The position numbers and the translations under genes are program-made. Below, piece by piece: positions 16,301 through 24,937 of a DNA stretch of 64,000 nucleotides. Within the stretch, counting starts at the first letter, position 1. The number at the start of each line of letters is the position of its first letter. Origin of the DNA: Bremerella sp. P1 (GTDB taxonomy: Bacteria; Planctomycetota; Planctomycetia; Pirellulales; Pirellulaceae); contig NZ_CP118164.1 in assembly GCF_028748185.1 (NCBI RefSeq), positions 5,295,814 to 5,359,813 of the forward strand, given 5' to 3'. The notes beneath the pieces were generated by a model that ran no database searches, had not been told where the DNA came from, and saw only the letters and a program-made list of their open reading frames with translations.

Positions 16301-17896
16301 ATGACCCATTCAATGACCTCATGGCTCACTGCGTTTGCAGTTTGCTTTGGTGGGGCCACACCACTCGTACTACAGGCTCAAGACCTGGTGCCGCCTCAAT
16401 CGGCACTTCTTGAGAATGCACCGGTAACGCGTGTCTCGGACGAGGCGATTTCGCCTTCCGACATGACGATTCCGGCGGTACCGATTGCGACCAGTTCTTC
16501 CAACGTCGAATATTCGGAAGCGACGACGATGGAAATGTCTGGTGCCCCTTGCTGCGACAAGAAGAAGGTCGCCGAGCTGAACAAGAAGGCGGCCGGAGCC
16601 TACAAGCCGCTCTACTTCGACAACGACTTCACCTATCTATGCGATCCGTGCTACGACGGTTGCTTGTTGGGCGAAGGCCTGAAGCGGCTATGTGTTGGCG
16701 ATTGCGGTGCTTTGGACATCGGTGGTGAATATCGTGCTCGATATCATCACGAACAGAATATGAAGCCATTTCTCAATGGCGTCGACGATGACTTCCTGCT
16801 GCACCGTCTGCGCGTTTTCGCCAACTACGAAGTCAACGAAAACGTTCGCGTTTACGCAGAAATGCTGCACGCTGTGAGCGAATTTGAAACCGCTCCGCCT
16901 CGACCGATCGACGAAAACTACTGGGAAATGAACAACTTCTTCATCGATGGGAAGTTGTTGGAAACCTGCAATGGTGCCTGGTACGGGCGCGTTGGTCGTC
17001 AGGAACTGCTTTACGGCAGCCAGCGACTCGTTTCACCTCTGGACTGGTCGAACATTCGTCGTCGCTTCGACGGTCTCAAGGCTTATTATCGCGGTGATGC
17101 GTGGGATATCGATGCTTTCCTGACGCGTCCTCTGAAAAAGAGCCTGTACGATTGGGATTCGGAAAACCAAGACCAATCGTTCTACGGCCTCTGGATGACC
17201 TACAAAAAGAGCGAACTCGGCAATATCGACCTGTACTGGTTGGGTTACGAAAACAACACCAATAACGCCGCCGGACCTTTCCGTTACCAAACCGTTGGGA
17301 GTCGCGTGAATGGTGAAAAGCACTCGATCATCTATGATCTGGAAGGTGCTTATCAGTTTGGCGAATTCCAGAACAACGATCACAACGCTGGATTCTTCAC
17401 GCTTGGTTTCGGTCACCAGTTCAAAGAAGTGTGCTGGAGCCCAAAAGTCATGGTCTACTACGACTGGGCTTCTGGCGACGCAATTCCTCGCAACGGTTTC
17501 AACCAACTGTTCCCACTGGGACATGCTTACCTGGGTTGGATGGACTTGTTTGCTCGTAACAACATCGAGGACTTCAACGTCCAGGTGACGGCCAAGCCTT
17601 GCGATTCGTGGACCCTGATCGCCTGGTACCACTTGTTCAATCGCCAAGATACGAATGACGTGCCGTACACGGTGACCAACAATCCATATCCGGGCACCAC
17701 GGCAGCCGGTTCGCGTTACTTGGGTCAGGAAATCGACTTCCTCGCCAAGTGCCAACTGACTCCACGTTCGGACATTATCTTTGGTTACTCGCACTTCTTC
17801 ACCGGAACGTACTTCCAAGATCAGAACGCTCTGAACCCAGGCGTGTTCGATGGAGATGCTGACTTCTTCTGGACGCAGTACACCCTGCGATTCTAA
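16301..17896 (+). CDS. Outer-membrane beta-barrel protein (alginate-export/porin-like)
   Basis: 531 residues from the ATG at 16301, chosen because GAAGGA precedes it and it begins a normal signal peptide ending near LQAQD; a longer frame opens at 16238. After a cysteine-rich segment with two CC/CDPC motifs (about 65-115) the chain turns into alternating amphipathic strands, starting DIGGEYRARYHH and ending in an aromatic C-terminal residue, WTQYTLRF, as outer-membrane barrels do. The pattern is that of the alginate-export-type porin family common in planctomycetes. Its position opposite nrtA suggests an outer-membrane pore for nitrate or nitrite, but the substrate is not readable from sequence. 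Confidence 0.82.
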   Translation: MTHSMTSWLTAFAVCFGGATPLVLQAQDLVPPQSALLENAPVTRVSDEAISPSDMTIPAVPIATSSSNVEYSEATTMEMSGAPCCDKKKVAELNKKAAGAYKPLYFDNDFTYLCDPCYDGCLLGEGLKRLCVGDCGALDIGGEYRARYHHEQNMKPFLNGVDDDFLLHRLRVFANYEVNENVRVYAEMLHAVSEFETAPPRPIDENYWEMNNFFIDGKLLETCNGAWYGRVGRQELLYGSQRLVSPLDWSNIRRRFDGLKAYYRGDAWDIDAFLTRPLKKSLYDWDSENQDQSFYGLWMTYKKSELGNIDLYWLGYENNTNNAAGPFRYQTVGSRVNGEKHSIIYDLEGAYQFGEFQNNDHNAGFFTLGFGHQFKEVCWSPKVMVYYDWASGDAIPRNGFNQLFPLGHAYLGWMDLFARNNIEDFNVQVTAKPCDSWTLIAWYHLFNRQDTNDVPYTVTNNPYPGTTAAGSRYLGQEIDFLAKCQLTPRSDIIFGYSHFFTGTYFQDQNALNPGVFDGDADFFWTQYTLRF

Positions 17897-17927
17897 GAAT
17901 TCGGAATAAATTTAGAGATGACTCTTG

Positions 17928-17961
17928 AAAGGGATGGCGATCAGTTCGCCATCCCTTTTTT
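17928..17961 (+). terminator. Intrinsic terminator after the beta-barrel gene
   Basis: A perfect 13-bp stem (AAAGGGATGGCGA / TCGCCATCCCTTT) with a 5-base loop is followed by a run of T, 31 bp after the stop codon. A strong intrinsic terminator. Confidence 0.9.
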
Positions 17962-18108
17962 CGTGCTTAAAAAGGTCGCACGCATCGCGTAAGAAATTGG
18001 GCACTGCGGGAAATTATACATTGGCGGCACAAATGTGCGTTTCGTAAGTTGTTTGTCAGAAAGTAGATGAGATGTGCCTGTGGTGATCACTAATGCCGCT
18101 GGTACATG

Positions 18109-18122
18109 AGTTGCATGCAACT
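18109..18122. promoter_or_regulatory. 14-bp palindrome upstream of the NtrC-like gene
   Basis: AGTTGCATGCAACT is perfectly self-complementary and lies 60 bp before the TTG start of the regulator gene, in a 286-bp gap (17897-18182). A second small dyad, GCACA-AA-TGTGC, lies at 18027-18038. Either could be an autoregulatory operator; both are supported by symmetry only. Confidence 0.35.
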
Positions 18123-18182
18123 GAGGTAGCTGCTGAGTTGGATGGGCGGAACCTCTCTATTTACATTTGATGCTGCAACAAA

Positions 18183-19670
18183 TTGACAACGCATAACTAT
18201 CTCGGGACGAAACGTGAACGCCGTGTCTTGGTGATTGATGACGATCCCAGCGTGGCGACCGTGGTTAGCACCGCATTAAGCCAGGAAGATATTCGCGTCC
18301 AGCACGCGGAGACGGGAACGACCGGTCTTCAACAACTGGTGCAATTTCGTCCCGACGTGCTTATTCTCGATCATCTCCTTCCCGACGGGGAAGGTCTGCA
18401 GATTTTGGGGCGTATCAACCGAATCGATGCCCGATTGCCGGTTCTCTTTGTGACTTCACGAAGTTCAAGCGACTTGGCTATTGAAGCCATGAAGCAAGGG
18501 GCGTTCGATTTCCTTGCCAAGCCTCTCCAGTTGGAGAAGGTTGCCGAAAAGACGCAACAGGCGCTCGAAAGCCGCCGGCTCATGCTGATGCCGGTTCAAT
18601 TGCCTTCGCAGGTCGATCCTATGATTGACGGTGCCGATCACCTGATTGGCCAATGTCTGGAGATGCAGGAAGTTTACAAATCGATTGGACGTGCTGCCGC
18701 ACACGATGTCCCAGTACTGATCGAAGGAGAGATTGGCACAGGGAAAGAGTTGGTCGCCCGAGCGATTTACCAACATGGGCGTCGTAAAGATCGCCCCTTC
18801 ATGAAGGTTGTCTGCAGCGACTTTAATGCTGAGTGGCTGGAAAGTGAACTCTTCGGGCACGAGCCCAGTGGTCTGGCTGGGGTTGGCGATCGACGTATCG
18901 GCAAGATCGAGCAATGCCACGGCGGCACGATTTTGCTGGAAGAGATTTCGGCGATTCCCCAACTTTTACAGAGCAAGTTGGTTCGCTTTATCCAGGACAA
19001 AACCTTCGAACGGGTCGGTGGGCACGAGCCGGTTCAGGTCAATACAACGCTTATTTTTACCTCCAGCAGGAACGCTGAACGGCTGACTGCCGAAGGGGTG
19101 ATTCGGCATGACCTGTTCTATCTGCTGAACGCGTTCATGATCCGCATTCCTCCCCTGCGAGAACGTGGTGCTGACCTACCGAAGTTGGTGGACCACTTCG
19201 TCGGGCAGTTCTGCCGAGTGGAACGCATTGCCCAATCGGGGGCGGTCCGCACGTCGCCAGAAGCGTTACGGCTTTTGTCCGACTACCCTTGGCCGGGTAA
19301 TGTTGCCGAACTGCGAAGCGTGCTTCGCCGAGCACTCATTGAATCGCGCGGGACCGTCATCGCGGGTGATTATCTGCGAAATGCCTTGCGGGACATGCCT
19401 CGCAACAACGACAGTTTAGAAACAAAGGTGCTTTCCTCGCATGTCTGCGACTGGGAGGATTTCATCATGGAGAAGATGGAGGCGGGCTCCAACGATCTCT
19501 ACGCCGATTCGGTTATGGAGATGGAACGTCACGTTCTGACGATTATTCTTCGGAAGACGTCTGGTAATCAGGCGAAGGCGGCCCGTATGCTTGGGATTAC
19601 GCGTACAAGTCTCCGTAAGAAGATTCACTATCTTGGGCTGGCGATCGAAGAGTTCGTGAGCACGGTTTAA
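18183..19670 (+). CDS. NtrC-family response regulator with degenerate sigma-54 contact loop
   Basis: 495 residues, TTG start (an in-frame stop lies 15 bases upstream). Order: receiver domain 14-125 with Asp63 in LILDHLLPDG and Lys in LAKPL; AAA+ domain about 155-385 with Walker A GEIGTGKE and Walker-B-like ILLEEIS; Fis-type helix-turn-helix at the end (GNQAKAARMLGITRTSLRKKI). The loop that is normally GAFTGA reads SGLAGV at about 229-234. Walker B has Glu in place of the first Asp, and FYLLN replaces the usual FYRLN arginine. These changes suggest it may not drive sigma-54 open-complex formation in the normal way. It is followed 5 bp later by a hybrid kinase, its likely partner. Confidence 0.88.
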   Translation: MTTHNYLGTKRERRVLVIDDDPSVATVVSTALSQEDIRVQHAETGTTGLQQLVQFRPDVLILDHLLPDGEGLQILGRINRIDARLPVLFVTSRSSSDLAIEAMKQGAFDFLAKPLQLEKVAEKTQQALESRRLMLMPVQLPSQVDPMIDGADHLIGQCLEMQEVYKSIGRAAAHDVPVLIEGEIGTGKELVARAIYQHGRRKDRPFMKVVCSDFNAEWLESELFGHEPSGLAGVGDRRIGKIEQCHGGTILLEEISAIPQLLQSKLVRFIQDKTFERVGGHEPVQVNTTLIFTSSRNAERLTAEGVIRHDLFYLLNAFMIRIPPLRERGADLPKLVDHFVGQFCRVERIAQSGAVRTSPEALRLLSDYPWPGNVAELRSVLRRALIESRGTVIAGDYLRNALRDMPRNNDSLETKVLSSHVCDWEDFIMEKMEAGSNDLYADSVMEMERHVLTIILRKTSGNQAKAARMLGITRTSLRKKIHYLGLAIEEFVSTV

Positions 19671-19674
19671 TTTC

Positions 19675-21933
19675 ATGACCGATCCGGGAACAGGCATTCC
19701 CACCGCAAGGTCCTCTGCCAATCGGTTGACCATTCTGTATGTGCTCGCGCTGAGTGCTGTGGCCCTGCTTACAATCTGGGGACAGTTTCTCGTTCAGCGA
19801 AGCTTAGAACAGCAACTCAGTGACTCGACCGTGATCAACATCGCTGGCCGTCAGCGTATGTTGAGCCAAAAGATAACCAAGCTGGCGTTGCAAATTCACA
19901 CCAGCGACAACCCTTACCAAAAAGCGGAGGCCCGAAAAGATCTTCGTGAGTCTCTTGAGCTGTGGGAGACCTGCCACCAAGGGCTTCAGAGGGGCAACGA
20001 AGAACTCGGGTTGCCAGGCAAAAACAGCGATACGGTTACCGAGTTATACGCCGAGTTAGAACCAAGTTTTCAAGCGATTCGTCAGGCAGCGGCAACCATT
20101 CTTTCTGCCAAAGCCGAGGAACAAGACGATCAGGACATTACCCCTTCGCTCGATATCATTCTGGCCAACGAGAAAGACTTTCTGGCGGGAATGGATCAGA
20201 TCGTCTACTCGTACGATCAAGAGGCCGAGAGTCGCGTCGCAAGTTTGAAGCAGGTAGAACGAGGACTGTTACTGATAACCCTGATCGTGCTCTTGTTCGA
20301 AGGACTCTTTATCTTTCGACCAGCCGTCAGCCAGATTCAGCGGATGGTTACGAGCCTGCGTGAGAATGCCCACGCTCTGGAAACTGCCAGGGATTCTGCG
20401 GAGGCAGCCAATCAGGAAAAGACGCGCTTCTTGGCGAAGATGAGTCACGAACTGCGGACTCCGATGAATGCCATCCTGGGGTTGTCGGAAGTGCTGCTTC
20501 GCGGACGTCTGGTCGACAACCAGAAAAATCTCCTCAACACCATTCATGATTCCGCTCAGTCACTGATGGGGTTACTGACCGATCTTTTGGACATGTCGAA
20601 GTTGGAGGTCAATTCAGACTTCAAGCTTAGGCAAGATCCGCTAAATCCCAAGCAGACTTTGGCAAAGGTCGTGGAGATGTTCACGCACCAGGCCAAGCAG
20701 CGAGGTCTGGAATTGCGACTGACGGTATCCGATGACCTGGACTTGTGGGTGTTGGGAGACGAAAACCGCCTGCGGCAGGTGCTGGTGAATCTAATTCAGA
20801 ATGCTTTGAAGTTCACGACCGAAGGCAAAGTGCTTGTCGAGGCCGATGTGCAGCGACACCATGCACACGAAGTATTGGTGAATCTTACGGTGACCGACAC
20901 CGGTCCGGGCATCTCGCTTGAAGATCAGAAATCGATCTTTGAACCATTTAAGCAAGCCGAACGTGATCGTGATAAGCACGGCGGAGCCGGTCTTGGGCTG
21001 AGCATCGCCTACCGCCTGGTAGAAGCGATGAACGGTCGGATGCGAGTGGTTAGCCAACTTGGTTCCGGCACGACGTTCATCCTGGAAGTACCATTCCAGA
21101 AGTCATTCAACGAAATCGAAATGACCGATCAGTGGCGTCATGATAAGTCTGCCCCGGCGGAAGTCATGTTGTCGCTCTCGAAAGCCAACGTGTTGGTAGT
21201 CGAAGACGTTGAGGCGAACCGCCTTGTCGTGGGATCCATGCTCGACGAGCTGGCGGTACCCCATCGATTTGCCGTTTCGATTGCCGATGGGTTTGATAAG
21301 CTCGACGAGAAGTGGCCTGAGATCATTTTGCTCGACCTGGAATTGCCCGATGGCAGTGGTTTCGACTTCTTCCAAAAGTTGATCGAACGATGCCTCGCAT
21401 CGGATCGGCCTCGCCCCACCGTGATTGCTTTGACGGCCCATGCGACGGACGAATTTCGTGAGAAAACAGAAGCCGCTGGCATGGACGGTTTCCTGACCAA
21501 GCCGGTAACGCTGGAGGGGCTTCGATCCGTTCTGCAGTTAGTGATGCCGGGCGACGTACCTGAAGAAGACCCGGAAGTCAGCACGACGGTTGAACCGCGG
21601 CCAGAGGAAGTAGTGGACCACGATCCTCTCGCTTCTTATCCCGAGGAGCTTCGCACGAAATTGATGCTCGTCTACTGCGAGCACTACCAGCAGCAATTTG
21701 CCGAACTGATTGCTGCGAAAGAGTCGGGCGATCCTAAGCAGTTTGCCTTTGCGGCCCACAAGCTTTTGGGCATGGCCGCCAATTTTGGAGTGACCTCTGC
21801 CGTCAAAACGCTACGCGAGTTAGATGACGATCAGGTCGACCTTACAGACCCATCGCTGCCAGCAACTTTAGAGTCGCTTCGCGAGGAACTCGACGCGTTG
21901 GCAGATCGCGCTCAGAAAAAGACAACTCACTAA
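19675..21933 (+). CDS. NarX/PilJ-like hybrid histidine kinase with receiver and HPt domains
   Basis: 752 residues. TM1 is at about 18-37 and TM2 at about 199-219. Between them is a periplasmic helical domain opening with INIAGRQRMLSQKITKLAL (54-72), the P-box-like motif of PilJ/NarX-type domains; in NarX and NarQ the equivalent region binds nitrate and nitrite. Then come HisKA with His258 (MSHELRTPMNAILG), the ATPase domain (NLIQNALKFT, DTGPGIS, GGAGLGLSI), a receiver with Asp554 (LLDLELPDG), and a C-terminal HPt with His695 (AAHKLLGMAANFG). All phosphotransfer residues are present. Its start is 5 bp after the regulator stop. The location makes nitrate or nitrite the leading candidate signal. 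Confidence 0.9.
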   Translation: MTDPGTGIPTARSSANRLTILYVLALSAVALLTIWGQFLVQRSLEQQLSDSTVINIAGRQRMLSQKITKLALQIHTSDNPYQKAEARKDLRESLELWETCHQGLQRGNEELGLPGKNSDTVTELYAELEPSFQAIRQAAATILSAKAEEQDDQDITPSLDIILANEKDFLAGMDQIVYSYDQEAESRVASLKQVERGLLLITLIVLLFEGLFIFRPAVSQIQRMVTSLRENAHALETARDSAEAANQEKTRFLAKMSHELRTPMNAILGLSEVLLRGRLVDNQKNLLNTIHDSAQSLMGLLTDLLDMSKLEVNSDFKLRQDPLNPKQTLAKVVEMFTHQAKQRGLELRLTVSDDLDLWVLGDENRLRQVLVNLIQNALKFTTEGKVLVEADVQRHHAHEVLVNLTVTDTGPGISLEDQKSIFEPFKQAERDRDKHGGAGLGLSIAYRLVEAMNGRMRVVSQLGSGTTFILEVPFQKSFNEIEMTDQWRHDKSAPAEVMLSLSKANVLVVEDVEANRLVVGSMLDELAVPHRFAVSIADGFDKLDEKWPEIILLDLELPDGSGFDFFQKLIERCLASDRPRPTVIALTAHATDEFREKTEAAGMDGFLTKPVTLEGLRSVLQLVMPGDVPEEDPEVSTTVEPRPEEVVDHDPLASYPEELRTKLMLVYCEHYQQQFAELIAAKESGDPKQFAFAAHKLLGMAANFGVTSAVKTLRELDDDQVDLTDPSLPATLESLREELDALADRAQKKTTH

Positions 21934-22028
21934 GTTTCGTCTCTCCACTTATTGGTTAAATGCGACGAAAAATGGTTCAACCGCATTGTAATCTTTGGTA
22001 GCCGACGCAAAAAAATACAACGGCTTAG

Positions 22029-22057
22029 TTGACACGTGAGTTGGCTCGCGATGAAAT
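22029..22057 (+). promoter_or_regulatory. Possible sigma-70 promoter for the multihaem/PA14 gene
   Basis: TTGACA, 17 bases, then TGAAAT, ending about 94 bp before the ATG at 22151. The -35 is perfect and the -10 weak. The gap 21934-22150 otherwise shows nothing. Confidence 0.35.
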
Positions 22058-22150
22058 AGGCCCGTAACCTTTCTTTCTGTGGTGCCTTATTCTCCTTCCC
22101 ATGCACGACAGATACTCGCCTTCCATATTTTTCCACAATTGGCAACACGC

Positions 22151-24883
22151 ATGATGAGCTTGTTTCGCTGGACTAGCATGGCCGCATGGATGTTCGCGGT
22201 CGTCAGTGTCGGTCCTCTTTGGGCGCAGTCGGGTCCCATCATTCCTGGATATCAGCAGTTTCATAGCCAATCGGCCGATGCTGCCGGTGGCGAGATTCTG
22301 TGGAGTGAACTGAATTGCGTCGCTTGTCACCAGCAGTCGGATGCGAAGCTCGGCAACCTCACTGCCAAGGCCGCTCCCGATCTATCGCTGGTCGGCAACC
22401 GAGTGCGTCCCGAGTATTTGCTTGAGTACCTGAAAGATCCGCACCAGCTTAAACAAGGTGCGACGATGCCAGACGTGCTGGGAAGTCTTCCTCAGGCAGA
22501 GCGAACCGACGCAATTGAAAACCTGGCTCATTTCCTGGCTTCCACAGGAAGATTACAGGAGTCGCGAAAGCGTTCCCGCGAGATCAATGAAGGCAAGAAG
22601 CTGTACCACGAAATCGGCTGTGTTGCCTGTCATGGCCCTCGTGAAGGAAGCCCCTCTGAGGCGGCTCACTTGAAGCCGCTTGGTACTTTGGAAGCCAAGT
22701 ACTCGGTTCCGTCGCTGGCAGCATTTCTGCAGGACCCACTCAAGGTTCGTGCCTCGGGCCGCATGCCGGCGCTTCGTCTCGACATGGATCAGGCAACGAA
22801 GCTCGCGCAGTACCTGCTACAGGATTTGGACGTCGACGTCCCTGCGAACTTGCAGTACACGTACTACGAAGGAAATTTCAGCAAGCTGCCGGACTTTTCC
22901 AAACTAAAGCCGAAAGAGACCGGCGAGGCCATGTCGTTCGATATTGGCCTGGCGAAGCAAGCGGACAATTTTGCTTTCGTGTTTGAAGGATTCCTGAATA
23001 TTGCACAGAAGGGGGACTACACGTTCCATCTTGCTTCTGACGATGGAAGTCGTTTGGAAATCGACGGCAAGCAGGTCGTCATCAACGATGGTATTCATCC
23101 CAAGACCCGCCGCTCGGGCAAAATCAAGCTTGAGCCAGGTATGCACGAATTGCGTGTTGAATACTTCGAGGGAGGTGGTCAGGCCGAATTCGATGTGTTG
23201 ATGGACGGCCCCAACGGAATGCGCAACGCGTACGTTTCGGATTTTGTTTTTATCAGTGATAAGAAGTCGACGTCGGAAGATGAGTCGGACCAGTTTCAGG
23301 TTGATCCACAGAAAGTCGAGAAGGGGCGAGTTCAGTTTGCCTCACTTGGATGTGCTAATTGCCATAGCGCCGGTGATATTAAGCCAGACGGCTCGGCATT
23401 ACGTGGGCCTAGCTTGGCCGATCTTGATACGACCCAAGGTTGCTTGTCCGCATCGCCTGGAAAAGCTCCTGACTACAAGCTAACCGAAGGGCAACGCCAA
23501 AGCCTGGCTTCGGCTATCAAGCGTCGCCAAGAGCCGAATGTTGCTGCCTGGGAGCCAGAGCAGCGTGTTCGTCGTCACCTGGCGACCTTCAACTGCTATG
23601 CCTGTCACCAGCGAGATGCAATTGGCGGTGTTAATGCCGATCTGAATTCGTACTTTCATACGACTCAGGCCGAGATGGGAGACGAGGGACGCATTCCGCC
23701 TACGCTTGATGGTGTCGGGGCGAAACTCACCGAGAACTGGATGGCCAAGGTATTGCGCGAAGGGGCCAAGGATCGTCCTTACATGAAGACCGTGATGCCG
23801 AACTTCGGTGGTCAAAACGTAGAGCAGTTGAAAGACCTCTTTGCAAGCCAAGATACGCTCCCAGAGCATCCGCCAATTGAAATTCCAGAGACCGAAGGAC
23901 GTATCAAGGCGACCGGTCGGCACATGGTAGGCGACAAGGTGTTCGGTTGCATCAAATGCCATACCTTCGCCGGCGAGAAGGCCTCGGGCGTTCAAGGGAT
24001 CGATATGACCCTCATGACGCGGCGGCTGAATCACGACTGGTTCTTAGCCTATGTGAAAGATCCACCGCGATTCCGCAAAGGAACCCGCATGCCGACCGCG
24101 TGGCCCAATGGTAAATCGGTCATGCGAAGTATCCTCAGTGGTGACGCCGATCAACAGATCGAGGCGATCTGGATTTATCTGAGTGATCAGGAAAAAGCGT
24201 CCAAGCCATTTGGTGTTGGCGAGCAGCCGATCGAATTGGTGGCTTGGCGAAAGGCCGTCATCTATCGCAATTTCATTCAGGGTGCCGGCAGCCGGGCAAT
24301 TGGCATTGGTTTCCCCGAGAAGGCTAACATTGCGTTTGATGCTAATGATTTGAACTTGGCCCTCATCTGGCAGGGTGCGTTCATGGACGCATCGCGTCAT
24401 TGGACTGGTCGCGGTCAAGGGTTCCAGGGTCCACTCGGCGATAACGTCGTTCAGCTTCCAGGCGGAGCTCCGTTCGCCATCCTGGACGACCCGTCCGCCA
24501 AATGGCCGGGTGAAAGCGGAAAAGAAGCGGGTTATCAGTTCCTGGGTTACCGGCTTGATGAAGTTAACAATCCGACATTCCGCTATCGTTTCGGGGAACA
24601 AACCATTTCGGACGCGATCAAAGCCGAAAAGGTGAATGAGTTCCCATCCCTGGTTCGTGAGATCACGGTTGAAGGACCATCCACCGAAAAGCCATTGGTA
24701 CTGCGAGCCTTAGCTGGCGGCGGAATTCATGCACTGGAAGATGGCTGGTATCAGATTGGGGAAGGTCTCAAGCTCCAAGTTATCGGAGCCAAAGCGACCG
24801 TTCGACCAGAGCAGAATGACCTGCTGGTCGAGGTTCCCAGCGGTGCTCAACCGGCGACCTTCCAACTGAAGTACGTTTGGTAA
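22151..24883 (+). CDS. PVC-type multihaem cytochrome c with PA14-like domain
   Basis: 910 residues from the ATG at 22151, which begins a normal signal peptide (cleavage near LWAQ); a longer frame opens at 22079. Five CxxCH sites: two CVACH near the start, CANCH, CYACH and CIKCH later, several followed by MP(x)n methionines that could be sixth ligands (GATMPDVL, GRMPALR, GTRMPTAW). Between haems 2 and 3 lies a PA14-like carbohydrate-binding module (YTFHLASDDGSRLEIDGKQVV ... GMHELRVEYFEGGGQAEFDV). The C-terminal 200 residues are a beta-rich domain without haem. It is exported and likely passes electrons from the PQQ-type enzyme encoded 54 bp downstream. Substrate unknown, probably a sugar or polysaccharide product. 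Confidence 0.85.
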   Translation: MMSLFRWTSMAAWMFAVVSVGPLWAQSGPIIPGYQQFHSQSADAAGGEILWSELNCVACHQQSDAKLGNLTAKAAPDLSLVGNRVRPEYLLEYLKDPHQLKQGATMPDVLGSLPQAERTDAIENLAHFLASTGRLQESRKRSREINEGKKLYHEIGCVACHGPREGSPSEAAHLKPLGTLEAKYSVPSLAAFLQDPLKVRASGRMPALRLDMDQATKLAQYLLQDLDVDVPANLQYTYYEGNFSKLPDFSKLKPKETGEAMSFDIGLAKQADNFAFVFEGFLNIAQKGDYTFHLASDDGSRLEIDGKQVVINDGIHPKTRRSGKIKLEPGMHELRVEYFEGGGQAEFDVLMDGPNGMRNAYVSDFVFISDKKSTSEDESDQFQVDPQKVEKGRVQFASLGCANCHSAGDIKPDGSALRGPSLADLDTTQGCLSASPGKAPDYKLTEGQRQSLASAIKRRQEPNVAAWEPEQRVRRHLATFNCYACHQRDAIGGVNADLNSYFHTTQAEMGDEGRIPPTLDGVGAKLTENWMAKVLREGAKDRPYMKTVMPNFGGQNVEQLKDLFASQDTLPEHPPIEIPETEGRIKATGRHMVGDKVFGCIKCHTFAGEKASGVQGIDMTLMTRRLNHDWFLAYVKDPPRFRKGTRMPTAWPNGKSVMRSILSGDADQQIEAIWIYLSDQEKASKPFGVGEQPIELVAWRKAVIYRNFIQGAGSRAIGIGFPEKANIAFDANDLNLALIWQGAFMDASRHWTGRGQGFQGPLGDNVVQLPGGAPFAILDDPSAKWPGESGKEAGYQFLGYRLDEVNNPTFRYRFGEQTISDAIKAEKVNEFPSLVREITVEGPSTEKPLVLRALAGGGIHALEDGWYQIGEGLKLQVIGAKATVRPEQNDLLVEVPSGAQPATFQLKYVW

Positions 24884-24937
24884 GCCCTTCCCGTAGATTC
24901 ATAATCGTTCATTCGTACGCATAGAAGGCATTAGCCG

